From contig JAFSBW010000033.1 in the NCBI GenBank assembly GCA_017437095.1, positions 1-64,000 of the forward strand: DNA of 64,000 nucleotides, written 5' to 3'. The notes under the pieces were generated by a model, which was not told the origin of the DNA, did not search any database, and worked only from the letters and a program-made list of their open reading frames with translations. The DNA is from Oscillospiraceae bacterium (lineage in GTDB: Bacteria > Bacillota > Clostridia > Oscillospirales > Oscillospiraceae). This document shows positions 50,152-59,010 of this stretch, in pieces. Position numbers and translations under genes: made by a program. Positions within the stretch are counted from its first letter, which is position 1, and each line of letters begins with the position of its first letter.

Positions 50152-50433
50152 ATGCTGAAGATTAGCATTCAGTTCTTCGCTCACCACAAGGGCGGCGGTT
50201 CTACCAAGAACGGTCGTGATTCCGAGGCTAAGCGCCTGGGCGTGAAGCGTGCTGACGGTCAGTTCGTTCTGGCCGGTAACATCCTGGTTCGCCAGAGAGG
50301 CACCCACATCCATCCCGGTGTCAATGTCGGTATCGGCAGTGACGACACCCTCTTCGCTCTGGTTGACGGCAAGGTCAAGTTCGAGCGCAAGGGCAAGGAT
50401 CGCCGGCAGTGCTCCGTGTACGCCGAGCAGTAA
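50152..50433 (+). CDS. rpmA: 50S ribosomal protein L27 with cleavable N-terminal extension
   Basis: 93 residues. The start [20 protein letters not shown] carries the Prp site: cleavage after QFFA exposes the HHKGGG tail that reaches the peptidyl-transferase centre. The remainder ([15 protein letters not shown]) is standard L27. TTGGAGGTGTAATTCCT precedes the ATG, and prp lies 5 bases upstream. Confidence 0.97.
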   Translation: MLKISIQFFAHHKGGGSTKNGRDSEAKRLGVKRADGQFVLAGNILVRQRGTHIHPGVNVGIGSDDTLFALVDGKVKFERKGKDRRQCSVYAEQ

Positions 50434-50449
50434 TCACCCATAGGTAATG

Positions 50450-50484
50450 AAGGGCTGTCGCTTATGTAACGACAGCCCTTTTAT
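50450..50484 (+). terminator. Terminator after rpmA
   Basis: AAGGGCTGTCG (50450-50460) / CGACAGCCCTT (50470-50480), loop of 9, then TTATTT. Confidence 0.88.
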
Positions 50485-50600
50485 TTAAGGAAAATCCTGA
50501 GCAAATCGCCTATTGCGAATTTGTTCATGCTTTCCCTGGCATTGTGCTTTGTATTCCGGTGCAGAATATAAAGCAGAGTGCCAGAAAAGCGAAATGCAGC

Positions 50601-50624
50601 GGCGGGAGCAAGCCCCCGCCCTAC
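50601..50624 (-). repeat. Single REP-like hairpin upstream of obgE
   Basis: Hairpin arms GGCGGG (50601-50606) / CCCGCC (50615-50620), one A-C mismatch, inner GC/GC pairs, loop AA, directly followed by CTAC (GTAG on the minus strand, 50621-50624). The architecture of GTAG, 6 bp, mismatch, 2 bp and short loop is the same as in REPs A-D though the sequence differs. Confidence 0.7.
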
Positions 50625-50653
50625 AGTAAAAATGCAAACAAGGAGGATATACT

Positions 50654-51928
50654 ATGTTTGTAGATAAAGTGCGAATTACGGTAGTAGGCGGCAGAGGCGG
50701 CGACGGCGCTGTTGCCTTCCATCGGGAAAAATATGTGGCAGCCGGCGGCCCGGACGGCGGTGACGGCGGCCATGGCGGCAGCGTGATCCTGCGGGTAAAC
50801 GACAACCTTTCTACCCTGCTGGACTTCCGCTATAAGCGCAAGTATACCGCAGGCGCAGGCGTAAACGGCCAGAGCTGCAAGATGAGCGGCAAGCGGGGCG
50901 AGCCGCTGATCATCCAGGTACCCCGGGGTACTGTGGTGCGGGATGCCGAGACCAACCAGATCATTGTGGATATGTCCACCGGGGAAGATTTTGTCATCGC
51001 CAAGGGCGGCCGGGGCGGCTGGGGCAATGCCCACTATGCTACCGCTACCCGCCAGGTTCCCCGCTTTGCCAAGGTGGGCCTGAAGGGCGAGGAAAAGGAC
51101 ATTATCCTGGAGCTGAAGCTGCTGGCCGATGTGGGCCTGGTGGGCTTCCCCAATGTGGGCAAGTCTACCCTGCTCTCCGTTACCTCCAACGCCCGGCCCA
51201 AGATCGCCAACTACCATTTTACTACTCTCTTCCCCAACCTGGGCGTTATCTATGTAGACGAGGGCGTCAGCTTTGTTATGGCGGACATTCCCGGCATCAT
51301 TGAAGGCGCTGCCGAGGGCGCTGGCCTTGGCCACGACTTCCTGCGCCATATCGACCGCTGCCGTCTGCTGGTGCATGTGGTAGATGTTTCCGGCATTGAG
51401 GGCCGCGATCCTGTGGACGATTTCAACGCCATCTGCGATGAGCTGAGCAGCTACAGCGTAGACCTGAGCAACCGGCCCATGATCGTAGCCGCCAACAAGA
51501 CCGATCTGCTGCCCCCGGACAGCGACAACCTGCGCCGGCTGAAGATGTGCGTAGAGGCTGCCGGGTGCGAGTTGTACGAGATCTCCGCCGGTACTACCCA
51601 GGGTACTAAGCAGCTGATGCGGGTGGTGGCCGAGAAGCTGAAGACCCTGCCCCCGGTAACCATCTACGAGCCGGAGTATGTAGCCCCCGTAGCAGAAGCC
51701 GGCGACCCCAAAGATATTACCATTGAGCATCTAGGCAACACCTGGCTGCTTACCGGCACCTGGCTGGAGCGGCTGGTGCAGAACATCAATTTCGACGACT
51801 ACGAAGCCATCAACTATTTTGACCAGCAGCTGCGCCGCAGCGGGCTGTTCGTCCGGCTGGAGCAAATGGGCATCGAAGACGGCGATACCGTAGATATTTA
51901 CGATTTTGTATTTGAATATCAGCGCTGA
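50654..51928 (+). CDS. obgE: GTPase ObgE/CgtA
   Basis: 424 residues: glycine-rich OBG fold (about 1-158, GGRGGDGAVAFHREKYVAAG), G domain (G1 GFPNVGKST about 166-174, G3 DIPG, G4 NKTD), and a C-terminal OCT domain (about 345-424). It helps 50S subunit assembly and the stringent response. Its place after rplU-prp-rpmA is the conserved order. AAGGAGGATATACT precedes the ATG. Confidence 0.97.
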   Translation: MFVDKVRITVVGGRGGDGAVAFHREKYVAAGGPDGGDGGHGGSVILRVNDNLSTLLDFRYKRKYTAGAGVNGQSCKMSGKRGEPLIIQVPRGTVVRDAETNQIIVDMSTGEDFVIAKGGRGGWGNAHYATATRQVPRFAKVGLKGEEKDIILELKLLADVGLVGFPNVGKSTLLSVTSNARPKIANYHFTTLFPNLGVIYVDEGVSFVMADIPGIIEGAAEGAGLGHDFLRHIDRCRLLVHVVDVSGIEGRDPVDDFNAICDELSSYSVDLSNRPMIVAANKTDLLPPDSDNLRRLKMCVEAAGCELYEISAGTTQGTKQLMRVVAEKLKTLPPVTIYEPEYVAPVAEAGDPKDITIEHLGNTWLLTGTWLERLVQNINFDDYEAINYFDQQLRRSGLFVRLEQMGIEDGDTVDIYDFVFEYQR

Positions 51929-51940
51929 TTGTTATATAAT

Positions 51941-51972
51941 AGCAGGGTCACAGCAGTGGCCCTGCTATTTTT
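51941..51972 (+). terminator. Terminator after obgE
   Basis: AGCAGGG (51941-51947) / CCCTGCT (51960-51966), loop 12, followed by ATTTTTC. Confidence 0.65.
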
Positions 51973-51990
51973 CTTGGGAGGTGCGCGGTT

Positions 51991-52773
51991 ATGGAGCTTA
52001 CGCATATGCTTAGCTGGGAATATTGCCAGCCGGAAGCCGGTTTTCTGCTCAGCGGCAGCAGCCGCAGCCATTGGCAGCTGATCTTTGCGGTTTCCGGGGA
52101 GCTTCACGCCGTAGTAGACGGGTTTGATACAGCCCTTACCCCCGGCCAGCTGCTGCTTTGCCCGCCGGATGTGTTTTCCATGCACTACGCCCGGGAGGGC
52201 CAGGCGCCGGAATATCTGGCCATTGCCTTTGAAGCCCGGGAGCTGAATCTTTTGCCCCTGGCGGGAAAAGCTCTGGCGCAGCAGGAGCTGCTGCCTATGC
52301 TTCAGATCATGGCCCGGGAAGCCCGCCGCCAGGATGCCAGCGCTCCCCTGCTGGAAAATCTGCTGGCGGCTACCGCGCTGCTGCTCAGCCGCTCAGCCGC
52401 TTCCCAGCCGGAGGCCCTGCCCCGCAGGCCCCAGCAAGGGGAAAACACCATCATCCGCCGGGCGCAGCAGTATATCAGCGTCCATATTCGGGATAAGCTT
52501 TCCGTTACGCTGGTTGCCCAGGGCATTGATGTAAGCCCCAGCTATATGACTGCCCTTTTCCAAAAGCACCTTTCCATCTCCCCGGGAGAATATATCCGCC
52601 GGGCCAAGCTGCACGAATGCAAGCAGCTGATCCAGCAGGGGCAGCTGAATTTTACCCAAATTGCTGCCGCTCTGGAATATTCTACGGTACATCATTTCTC
52701 CCGGCAGTTTAAGGAGCATTTTGGCATCACCCCAACGGAGTACGCCAAGAGCATTGGCACAAAAGGAGCATAA
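51991..52773 (+). CDS. AraC-family transcriptional regulator
   Basis: 260 residues: N-terminal cupin-like domain (about 20-90, QLIFAVSGELHAVVDGF and LTPGQLLLCPPDVF), linker, and C-terminal AraC HTH pair (about 155-255, with the signature around STVHHFSRQFKEHFGITP). The effector is unknown. The ATG follows GGGAGGTGCGCGGTT. The YmdB-like gene begins 1 base after its stop, so the two are co-transcribed, although a functional link between them is not evident. Confidence 0.9.
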   Translation: MELTHMLSWEYCQPEAGFLLSGSSRSHWQLIFAVSGELHAVVDGFDTALTPGQLLLCPPDVFSMHYAREGQAPEYLAIAFEARELNLLPLAGKALAQQELLPMLQIMAREARRQDASAPLLENLLAATALLLSRSAASQPEALPRRPQQGENTIIRRAQQYISVHIRDKLSVTLVAQGIDVSPSYMTALFQKHLSISPGEYIRRAKLHECKQLIQQGQLNFTQIAAALEYSTVHHFSRQFKEHFGITPTEYAKSIGTKGA

Positions 52774-52774
52774 C

Positions 52775-53551
52775 ATGGAACTGAAAGTATTATGCGTAGG
52801 CGATGTGGTCGGCGGGCCGGGTATGGAGCGGGTGCGCAGAAGTTTGCGCTACCTGAAGCGGCAGACCCAGGCGGATTTTGTGATCGTCAACGGAGAAAAC
52901 GCCAGCGTTGTGGGCATCACCCCGGACCAGGCGGAGGACATTCTGGATGCCGGGGCGGATGTGATCACCCTGGGCAACCACAGCTTTAACAAGCGGGAGA
53001 TCGTTACCTATCTGGACGAAAGCCCCGCCATTTTGCGCCCGGCAAACTATGCCCCCCAAGCGCCCGGCCGGGGCTGGGGCGTATACGAAACCAAAGCCGG
53101 GCCCATTGCCCTGATCGATCTGATCGGCCGGGTGAATATGGACTACGGCCCGGACAATCCCTTTTTGATGGTTGAACAGATCCTTAAAAAGGTGGATGCC
53201 CCCATAGTCTTAGTAGAGCTTCACGCCGAAGCTACCTCGGAAAAGCTGGCCATGGGCTATATGCTCGACGGCCGCGTCAGCGCCCTTTGGGGCACCCACA
53301 CCCATGTGCCTACTGCCGATGCCCAGGTGCTTCCCAAGGGTACGGGATATGTAACAGATCTGGGCATGACCGGGCCGAAAAACAGCGTGCTGGGCATTCG
53401 GCCCGACCTTTCCATCGCCAAATTCCGGGGAGATTTAACCGAGCGCTACCGCTGGGCGGAGGGCCCCACCAAAATGGAAGCGGTGCTGTTTACCATCGAT
53501 AGCCAAACCGGCCGCTGCCTGCAAGCCCGCCGGGTAGACTTAACGGAATAA
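52775..53551 (+). CDS. YmdB-family (TIGR00282) metallophosphoesterase
   Basis: 258 residues. Metal-binding Asp in LCVGDVVGGPG (about 6-16), Glu/Asn in VNGENASVVG, GNHSFNKRE, and His in LHAEATSEK and GTHTHVPTADAQV. In Bacillus subtilis YmdB is a 2',3'/3',5'-cyclic-nucleotide phosphodiesterase that affects biofilm and late gene expression. Here it follows the AraC gene without a gap. Confidence 0.93.
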   Translation: MELKVLCVGDVVGGPGMERVRRSLRYLKRQTQADFVIVNGENASVVGITPDQAEDILDAGADVITLGNHSFNKREIVTYLDESPAILRPANYAPQAPGRGWGVYETKAGPIALIDLIGRVNMDYGPDNPFLMVEQILKKVDAPIVLVELHAEATSEKLAMGYMLDGRVSALWGTHTHVPTADAQVLPKGTGYVTDLGMTGPKNSVLGIRPDLSIAKFRGDLTERYRWAEGPTKMEAVLFTIDSQTGRCLQARRVDLTE

Positions 53552-53557
53552 AAAATC

Positions 53558-53584
53558 CACCCTGCGGCGCAAAACCGCAGGGTG
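53558..53584. terminator. Terminator between converging genes
   Basis: CACCCTGCGG (53558-53567) / CCGCAGGGTG (53575-53584), loop of 7, flanked by A- and T-rich DNA. Confidence 0.85.
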
Positions 53585-53591
53585 CAATTAT

Positions 53592-54065
53592 TTACAGGCC
53601 TAAAATGTGCAGCCCGGTCAGGCTGATCACGCCCATGATGATGCCCGCCAGGATCACGCCCAGGGATACGGCAACGGTTGTGGACTTGATCCCCATATTC
53701 AGGAAGGATGCCGCCAAAGTGCCCGTCCAGGCGCCGGTGCCCGGCAGGGGGATGCCTACAAACAGGAGCAGCGCGATAAACAACCCCCGGCGGCCCGCTC
53801 TTGCCTTGAGCTTTTGGCCGCCCCTCTCCCCTTTTTCCAGGCAGAAGGTAAAGAATTTGCCGATATAGCGCTTATCCTTTCCCCAGAGCAAAACCTTTCT
53901 TGCGAAAAAGTAGATAATGGGTACGGGAAGCATATTGGCGACAACGCATACGATCAGCGACGGCCAGTACGGCAGGCCCATGCCAACAGCTATGGGGACG
54001 CCGCCGCGCAGCTCGATGAGCGGCACCATGGAAACCAAAAAGCAAAGGATGTATTTTTTTAGCAT
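53592..54065 (-). CDS. Small multidrug export protein family (Sm_multidrug_ex) membrane protein
   Basis: 157 residues with four or five helices. The re-entrant motifs SMVPLIELRGGVPIAVGMG near the start and VGIPLPGTGAWTGTLAASFL near 100-120 are the twin signatures of COG2426/PF06695, a DedA-like fold. The drug-export name rests on weak evidence; a lipid or ion transport role is also possible. It is the last gene of a leftward run beginning at 58906. Confidence 0.88.
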   Translation of the reverse strand: MLKKYILCFLVSMVPLIELRGGVPIAVGMGLPYWPSLIVCVVANMLPVPIIYFFARKVLLWGKDKRYIGKFFTFCLEKGERGGQKLKARAGRRGLFIALLLFVGIPLPGTGAWTGTLAASFLNMGIKSTTVAVSLGVILAGIIMGVISLTGLHILGL

Positions 54066-54074
54066 TGCTTTCTC

Positions 54075-55883
54075 CTATTTTTTCTTAACATAAGCCAGAG
54101 GCTCTTCCAGATAGGTTTCCCAGGGAAAAGCCCGGGTATCCTTTTTCCAGTTAAAAGCATCCCGGATGCTGAAGCTGAGCAGATAGAGCTTGTTTTGCAT
54201 AATTTCCGAATCGAAGAAGGCTTCGTTATCCGGCATTAAGGCATATTCCCAAACTCTGGCCCGGTCCTCTTTGGGATAGGTGCGGCTATAGGCATCCACA
54301 AAGGCCTGATCCTTGCCTTCCAGATACTCCGTTCCGTGATTTTGGTACAGCTCATAGCTGTAATCATACGCAAAGCCCTTGGGGTTGAGGGTATCCCACA
54401 CATCCAGATCCCGGGAGTTGGCGTAGATAAAGGCATCCAGCACATGGCACAGCTCATGGTAGAAATTCTGCTCCACATCTTCGCCAATGGCAAGGGCAAT
54501 ATGGGCATCCGCTCCCTGCCAATGCTGCAGGCTCTCCTGGCCGCCGGAAATGCTGCGCACCAGGCTTACGGTAAGCACCTTGTTGCCCGTATCCTCTACG
54601 ATCCTCGTAAAGAAGCCCTCCGGGAATCGGGGCAGCGCCTTTTCCAGCGCTTCCAAGCCCCTTTCCAGAGCTTTGAGCTGATGCTCCGGGGTAATGGTAT
54701 AGTCCTGGTTTAAGGTTACATTATCGGGAGTAACCACGATCCTTACGCCCCACTGCTGACCCAGATCATCGGCTCTGGCCTGCAGGGCAGCAATCCCCTC
54801 CCTGTCAGGGGCCTGGGCGGTATAGCGGACGGTGGTATAGATATTATCATCCTGAACGGCGGTAGCATCCACCTTCCAGCGGCACAGCGCCTGGCCCTGG
54901 GCCATATCGGCGGCAAACCAAAGGGCATCGCCTGCCCAGACAAACTCCCGGGCTGCGGTAACGCCGCTCAGGTTTACCCGGCTATAGCGCTTGCCGGCGG
55001 AAAGGTCGTAAGCATCCAGCACCAGGCTGCCCTCAGCCCTCTGGCTTACCAGCATATTGTGGCAGCCGGGCAAATATACAAAGCTTCTGCCCTGGGCTTC
55101 CGGGGTAAAGCACTGGGTCTGGCCGGAATAATCGCCAAAGAGGTACTCTGTAACCGTGCCATCCTGGCGGGATAGGTAGTAATGTTCCCCCCCGTCGGCA
55201 AAGGCAAGATGATTTCGATAGCTCCCCAGTGTGCGGCCGTCCTCTGTAGCGATCAATACGGTTTGCTGCTGATCGTCAGCAGTAACCGCGCAAACCAAAA
55301 GCTCGTCGCCATTGGCCAGGGTAAGAATGTTCTGGCTCTGGCAGCTATGCTGCTTCAGCAGGCGGGACACCCCGGTCTTTAGCTCCAGCACCCGGATCTC
55401 ATCGGCGGTGCAATAATAGATGCGGGAATGATCCTGGGAAACCGCAGGCTGGCCCTGGATATCCTGGGGCATAGGGATGCTGGAAAGGGTCTGCAGATCC
55501 AGGCCCAAAAGCACCACTGTATTGTCCGCCTGGTTATAATAGCTTACGCCGTTGCTGTTGGCCCAAAAGGGGGTATCCAGGCTAAGGGCGCTGCTCAATG
55601 TGCGGCTATGAGCCACAGCCGGGCGGCTGCCGGAAATGGCAGTAAGGGTAAGCGCTCCGGTATCATCGCAGGTAACCGCAACAAGATCCTTTCCCATAGG
55701 CAGAAGCTTCACCACAGAGCCGGAAACCGCATAGCGCTCCACTCCCTGCACGAGCTGCTCCTGGGGAAGGTATTGAGGCTCGGTAACCGCCGGAGTTGTT
55801 TCCGCCGGCGGCTGCTCCGGCTTGTCCGCACTGCAGCCCCAAAGCATAGCCAGGCATATAGCCACGAAAAGCAGCTTTTTCAT
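54075..55883 (-). CDS. Large lipoprotein with beta-propeller-like domain and HExxH zincin-like domain
   Basis: 602 residues. Lipobox at MLWGC (Cys 17), then a Pro/Thr linker. About residues 40-350 form repeated four-strand blocks (SGSVVKLLPMGKDLVAVTCD, and later units with Trp or Tyr turns) like a 6-7-bladed propeller. The C-terminal domain (about 360-602) contains FYHELCHVLDAF near 475, a zinc HExxH motif with Glu and Tyr residues downstream (YELYQNHGTEY, RVWEYAL). It would be a membrane-bound extracellular metallopeptidase or a binding protein with a relic zincin. No family name is known to me. Confidence 0.75.
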   Translation of the reverse strand: MKKLLFVAICLAMLWGCSADKPEQPPAETTPAVTEPQYLPQEQLVQGVERYAVSGSVVKLLPMGKDLVAVTCDDTGALTLTAISGSRPAVAHSRTLSSALSLDTPFWANSNGVSYYNQADNTVVLLGLDLQTLSSIPMPQDIQGQPAVSQDHSRIYYCTADEIRVLELKTGVSRLLKQHSCQSQNILTLANGDELLVCAVTADDQQQTVLIATEDGRTLGSYRNHLAFADGGEHYYLSRQDGTVTEYLFGDYSGQTQCFTPEAQGRSFVYLPGCHNMLVSQRAEGSLVLDAYDLSAGKRYSRVNLSGVTAAREFVWAGDALWFAADMAQGQALCRWKVDATAVQDDNIYTTVRYTAQAPDREGIAALQARADDLGQQWGVRIVVTPDNVTLNQDYTITPEHQLKALERGLEALEKALPRFPEGFFTRIVEDTGNKVLTVSLVRSISGGQESLQHWQGADAHIALAIGEDVEQNFYHELCHVLDAFIYANSRDLDVWDTLNPKGFAYDYSYELYQNHGTEYLEGKDQAFVDAYSRTYPKEDRARVWEYALMPDNEAFFDSEIMQNKLYLLSFSIRDAFNWKKDTRAFPWETYLEEPLAYVKKK

Positions 55884-55884
55884 A

Positions 55885-56055
55885 TTACTGCCTCCTTGCT
55901 AAAGTATAATCGTCGCCCTGGCGGTAGAAGGGGCACCGCCCCTGCTGGCACACCAGATAGCGGTAGTATTCGTCCTCGTCCAGGTCCATCATGCAGTAGT
56001 ACTCGTCGTACTCTTCGTCATAATCGTAATTCCAGCAGGTTTCGCATTCATTCAT
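55885..56055 (-). CDS. Small Cys- and Tyr/Asp-rich protein, DUF6472-like
   Basis: 56 residues starting MNECETCWNYDYDEEYDEYY, with six Cys in CxxC-like spacing and an acidic tyrosine-rich middle, ending CPFYRQGDDYTLARRQ. The closing CxxxxCPFY resembles the DUF6472 group. Probably a zinc-binding or redox mini-protein. The start at 56053-56055 overlaps the end of yfcE by 8 bases. It lies between yfcE and the large lipoprotein gene (1-base gap), part of the same leftward operon. Confidence 0.75.
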   Translation of the reverse strand: MNECETCWNYDYDEEYDEYYCMMDLDEDEYYRYLVCQQGRCPFYRQGDDYTLARRQ

Positions 56056-56572
56056 GGTTGTTCTCCCAAATGTGGAAACGAAAATCCCCGTTTTCATACA
56101 GCAGGCAGCTGTGGCTGCCATCCTTGGGGATGCTGACGCTGCCGGGATTCAGGCAGCGAACGCCCTGCCGGGTTTCGTCCAGCTTTACATGGGTATGGCC
56201 GCTGAGAAACACCGTGCCTGCCTTTACCGGGGGCAGCTTGTCCGCATTCCAAAGGTGGCCATGGGTCAGGTACATTTCGGTGTTTCCGTCAGCCAGCAGA
56301 GCATAGTCTGCCATGCAGGGGAAATTCAGCACCATCTGGTCCACCTCTGCCTCGCAGTTGCCCCGCACGGCGGTAACGCGCTCGGCCCAGGGGGCCAGCA
56401 TAGCGATCACCTGCTTGGGGGCATACTCCCGGGGCAGGTCGTTGCGGGGGCCGTGGTAGAGAACATCTCCCAGGATCACCAGCCGGTCGGGCTGAAATTC
56501 CTGGGCAAGCTCCAAAAGCTTGCGGCACCAATAGGCAGAGCCGTGGATATCCGATGCGATCAACAGTTTCAT
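56048..56572 (-). CDS. yfcE: YfcE-type metallophosphodiesterase
   Basis: 174 residues: SDIHG (8-12), LGDVLYHGPRN (35-45), GNCE (71-74), THGH and SGHTH are the five metal-binding blocks of the YfcE/MJ0936 phosphodiesterase family, acting on phosphodiester bonds such as bis-pNPP in vitro; the natural substrate is unknown. The start overlaps the DUF1643 stop (ATGA). Confidence 0.93.
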   Translation of the reverse strand: MKLLIASDIHGSAYWCRKLLELAQEFQPDRLVILGDVLYHGPRNDLPREYAPKQVIAMLAPWAERVTAVRGNCEAEVDQMVLNFPCMADYALLADGNTEMYLTHGHLWNADKLPPVKAGTVFLSGHTHVKLDETRQGVRCLNPGSVSIPKDGSHSCLLYENGDFRFHIWENNHE

Positions 56573-57186
56573 AGAAGCACTCCTGATAAGTATTCTTGAA
56601 TGTCAAATTCTTGCAGTTTTTCGTCTTTGCGCAGGTACAGCGGGTGGTGAGGGTGGCCCTTTTTGCTGCGCTTGCCGGCGGTAAACCACCGGGCGCCCAG
56701 CTGCTGGCCTGCCAGCAGCATATCCTTTAAGCAAAGGGGCAGGTAATCCCGCTTTTCTATGATCGTGCCCCAGGCTGCCCAAACCGCCGGGCTTTCGCTA
56801 AGGGAAAGCACATAGCGGAAAGCTTCCAGATTCTCCCGGTGGAGAGCGGCGTTGCACTCTTTTTCCATAGCATCCGGGTCGGTTGCCCGCTGGGCATATA
56901 CATTAAACATAATAAAGCTGTCAAACCCGTTGCCAAGAGCGATCCGCTCTACGGATTTCAGGGTATTGTCCAGATCGCCGGGGGCGGCGGTGGAGGGGTT
57001 GATGCCGATGCAGATCAAAGGCTTTTTACCCCGCGTGCCTAAAATATAGCGGTATTCGCTGTAAAAGTTTGGGGCGTAGAGCCATTTTTGAATGTCATAG
57101 CTTTCATTGGGGGTATTGGCAGCTTCCAGCGCCTGCTGAAAAGTAACCAGGGATAGCTGGGCTGTTGGAGTAGAAGGAATGTGCAT
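56569..57186 (-). CDS. DUF1643-domain protein
   Basis: 205 residues. The DUF1643 core includes RYILGTRGKKPLICIGINPS and FIMFNVYAQRATDPDAM and AVWAAWGTIIEKRDY. The fold is uracil-DNA-glycosylase-like in some models, but no function is established. The start MHIPSTPT at 57184-57186 with GGGAGGATCTGTG shares one base with the stop of the upstream membrane-protein gene (TGATG). Confidence 0.88.
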   Translation of the reverse strand: MHIPSTPTAQLSLVTFQQALEAANTPNESYDIQKWLYAPNFYSEYRYILGTRGKKPLICIGINPSTAAPGDLDNTLKSVERIALGNGFDSFIMFNVYAQRATDPDAMEKECNAALHRENLEAFRYVLSLSESPAVWAAWGTIIEKRDYLPLCLKDMLLAGQQLGARWFTAGKRSKKGHPHHPLYLRKDEKLQEFDIQEYLSGVLL

Positions 57187-57758
57187 CACAGATCCTCCCG
57201 GCTGGGAAACCAGCAGCACTTATCCGGGGCGTGGAAGGGGCAATCCTCAACGCGTTTACCGTTTGCTTCCAGCCAGCGGGCAAAAGCATAGTCTAAAAAG
57301 GCGAAGCCGCCTTCCATATTATCCTGCACGGGAACGGTTTCGCCGTTGGAAAGGTGCAGCTCTACCAGGATGGAGCCCTGGCTGTTGTAAAGCTGCTGGC
57401 TGACGATGCGGCCATAGGTATACAGCTGGCTCTTTTTGCCGAAACGGCTGTAAACAAAGCCTTCTTCATCATAATAGATGCCAAAGGACAGATAGTATAC
57501 GATCATGCACACCGCCATCAGCAGCAAGATCCAGCCGCTCCAGAAGATCACGGGATGGCTGCCCCAATAAAACACCACGCACAGCAAACCCAAAAGGCCT
57601 ACCAGCAGGCCAAAGGTAGCAATGCGCTTGCGAAGCTTTACGCTGTTGCCGCTGGTATGCTGCTGCCGGCTGCGAAAAAGCTTGGAAAACAGCTTGTCCA
57701 GCAAAAAGCATACGCCAAAGGTAAGCGCCGCCACAACGGCGATCCATACATATTCCAT
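57186..57758 (-). CDS. Hypothetical membrane protein
   Basis: 190 residues with three helices (about 4-24, 46-66, 72-95), then a soluble C-terminal part with YYDEEGFVYSRFGKKSQLYT and SILVELHLSNGETVPV, resembling a PH-like cytoplasmic domain. The start at 57756-57758 after AAGGAGAGAATT is preferred. Middle gene of the leftward operon; 10 bases after the 5-formyl-THF cyclo-ligase stop. Function unknown. Confidence 0.75.
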   Translation of the reverse strand: MEYVWIAVVAALTFGVCFLLDKLFSKLFRSRQQHTSGNSVKLRKRIATFGLLVGLLGLLCVVFYWGSHPVIFWSGWILLLMAVCMIVYYLSFGIYYDEEGFVYSRFGKKSQLYTYGRIVSQQLYNSQGSILVELHLSNGETVPVQDNMEGGFAFLDYAFARWLEANGKRVEDCPFHAPDKCCWFPSREDL

Positions 57759-57768
57759 AATTCTCTCC

Positions 57769-58302
57769 TTAGGCAAATAGTACCGCGTCTACGGCTTTGT
57801 CGTGTTCCTCCCGGGGAACATGCTCCACCATCTGAAAATCATAGCAAAGAGCCAAGGTAGGGTGACCGGGCTCGGTTTGCAAAAACTTATCGTAAAAGCC
57901 GCCGCCGTAGCCCATGCGGCCGCCCTGGCTGTCAAAGGCCAGGCCGGGCATCAGCACAAGGGCATCCGCTTCCCCGGCCAGGGGCTCATCTCCCAGAGGC
58001 TCGGGAATGCCGCAGTAGCCCTTGGCTACCCGTTTAATATCCGTTATGTAGTAAAAGCGCATGGCATCCCCCTCCACCCGGGGCACAGCCACCCGCTTAC
58101 CCTCCAAAAGAGCCTGGGCCAGCATCACATCGGTGCGTACCTCCTGATTGTAAGGCAGATAACCGTAGATACACCGGGCCTGGCGGTACAGAGGGTGCGC
58201 GCGCAGCTTTTCGGCCAGAAGAGCGCTTTTCTCAGCTATGGCCTGGGGCGTCATTGCCCGCTTTTGGCTGCGGATATATTGGCGAAGCTGCTGCTTATCC
58301 AT
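57769..58302 (-). CDS. 5-formyltetrahydrofolate cyclo-ligase
   Basis: 177 residues. RSQKRAMTPQAIAEKSALLA at the N-terminus and the ATP/folate motif GGRMGYGGGFYDKFL near 128-142 identify the MTHFS family, which converts 5-formyl-THF to 5,10-methenyl-THF with ATP. The start overlaps the end of the Xre membrane gene by 8 bases. AAGAGGAGCGCGCCC precedes the ATG. Confidence 0.94.
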   Translation of the reverse strand: MDKQQLRQYIRSQKRAMTPQAIAEKSALLAEKLRAHPLYRQARCIYGYLPYNQEVRTDVMLAQALLEGKRVAVPRVEGDAMRFYYITDIKRVAKGYCGIPEPLGDEPLAGEADALVLMPGLAFDSQGGRMGYGGGFYDKFLQTEPGHPTLALCYDFQMVEHVPREEHDKAVDAVLFA

Positions 58303-58906
58303 GGGCGCGCTCCTCTTTGGTAGGCAAAAGCATGCGAAACCACATGGTAAGGGCTACCTGGCCCAAAACGCCCAGCAAGAACAGCTTCCATACATTTTTT
58401 CCGGCAAACACCAGCAGCGACACATACAAGCTCAGCAGGCTGCCCCAAATGATCATGCTGATAAGGGCATAATTCCAGTTGTTGCGGCCAAAGGCAGCGC
58501 GCAGGCTCAGCAGCGTAATGCCGGTTGCGGGAATGGCATACACAAAGCAAAGCCAGCTGTTGCCGATGCCCATGCCGGAAAGCACCACATGCACCAGCAG
58601 CGCCACAAACCATACCAGCACGGTAGAAAGCATCAAAACACCGGTCTTTACCCGGCGGGGCCGGGCAGCGGTGTCGCTGATCTGGGGCGCAGTCTCCCCT
58701 ACCAGAGCATCCAGGCTGATGCCGAACACTTTGGCAAGCTGGGCCAGGGTAAACACATCTGGCACGGACTCGGCACGCTCCCATTTGGAAACGGCCTTGT
58801 CGGAATAACCGATGCGCTCAGCCAGCTCGGCCTGGGTCATGCCGCAGCTTTTCCGGGCGGAGGCAATATTGCTGCCAATTTGGTATTTCAGTTGCTCGTT
58901 GTCCAT
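58295..58906 (-). CDS. Xre-type regulator with C-terminal membrane domain
   Basis: 203 residues: HTH at about 8-62 (GSNIASARKSCGMTQAELAE, then KAVSKWERAESVPDV), then four hydrophobic helices (about 90-195). This is a membrane-bound one-component regulator; the signal is unknown. The start at 58904-58906 follows GGAGGCAAATA; the longer ORF has no ribosome site. It heads the leftward run of folate, YfcE and lipoprotein genes. Confidence 0.9.
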   Translation of the reverse strand: MDNEQLKYQIGSNIASARKSCGMTQAELAERIGYSDKAVSKWERAESVPDVFTLAQLAKVFGISLDALVGETAPQISDTAARPRRVKTGVLMLSTVLVWFVALLVHVVLSGMGIGNSWLCFVYAIPATGITLLSLRAAFGRNNWNYALISMIIWGSLLSLYVSLLVFAGKNVWKLFLLGVLGQVALTMWFRMLLPTKEERAHG

Positions 58907-59010
58907 TATTTGCCTCCAGGATGAAACATAATAATTTATTTTATCAAAAAAACCCGGCAAATGCAACTGTTTTACCTTATTTTCCCATAATCCGGCCGCG
59001 AAATCCATCG

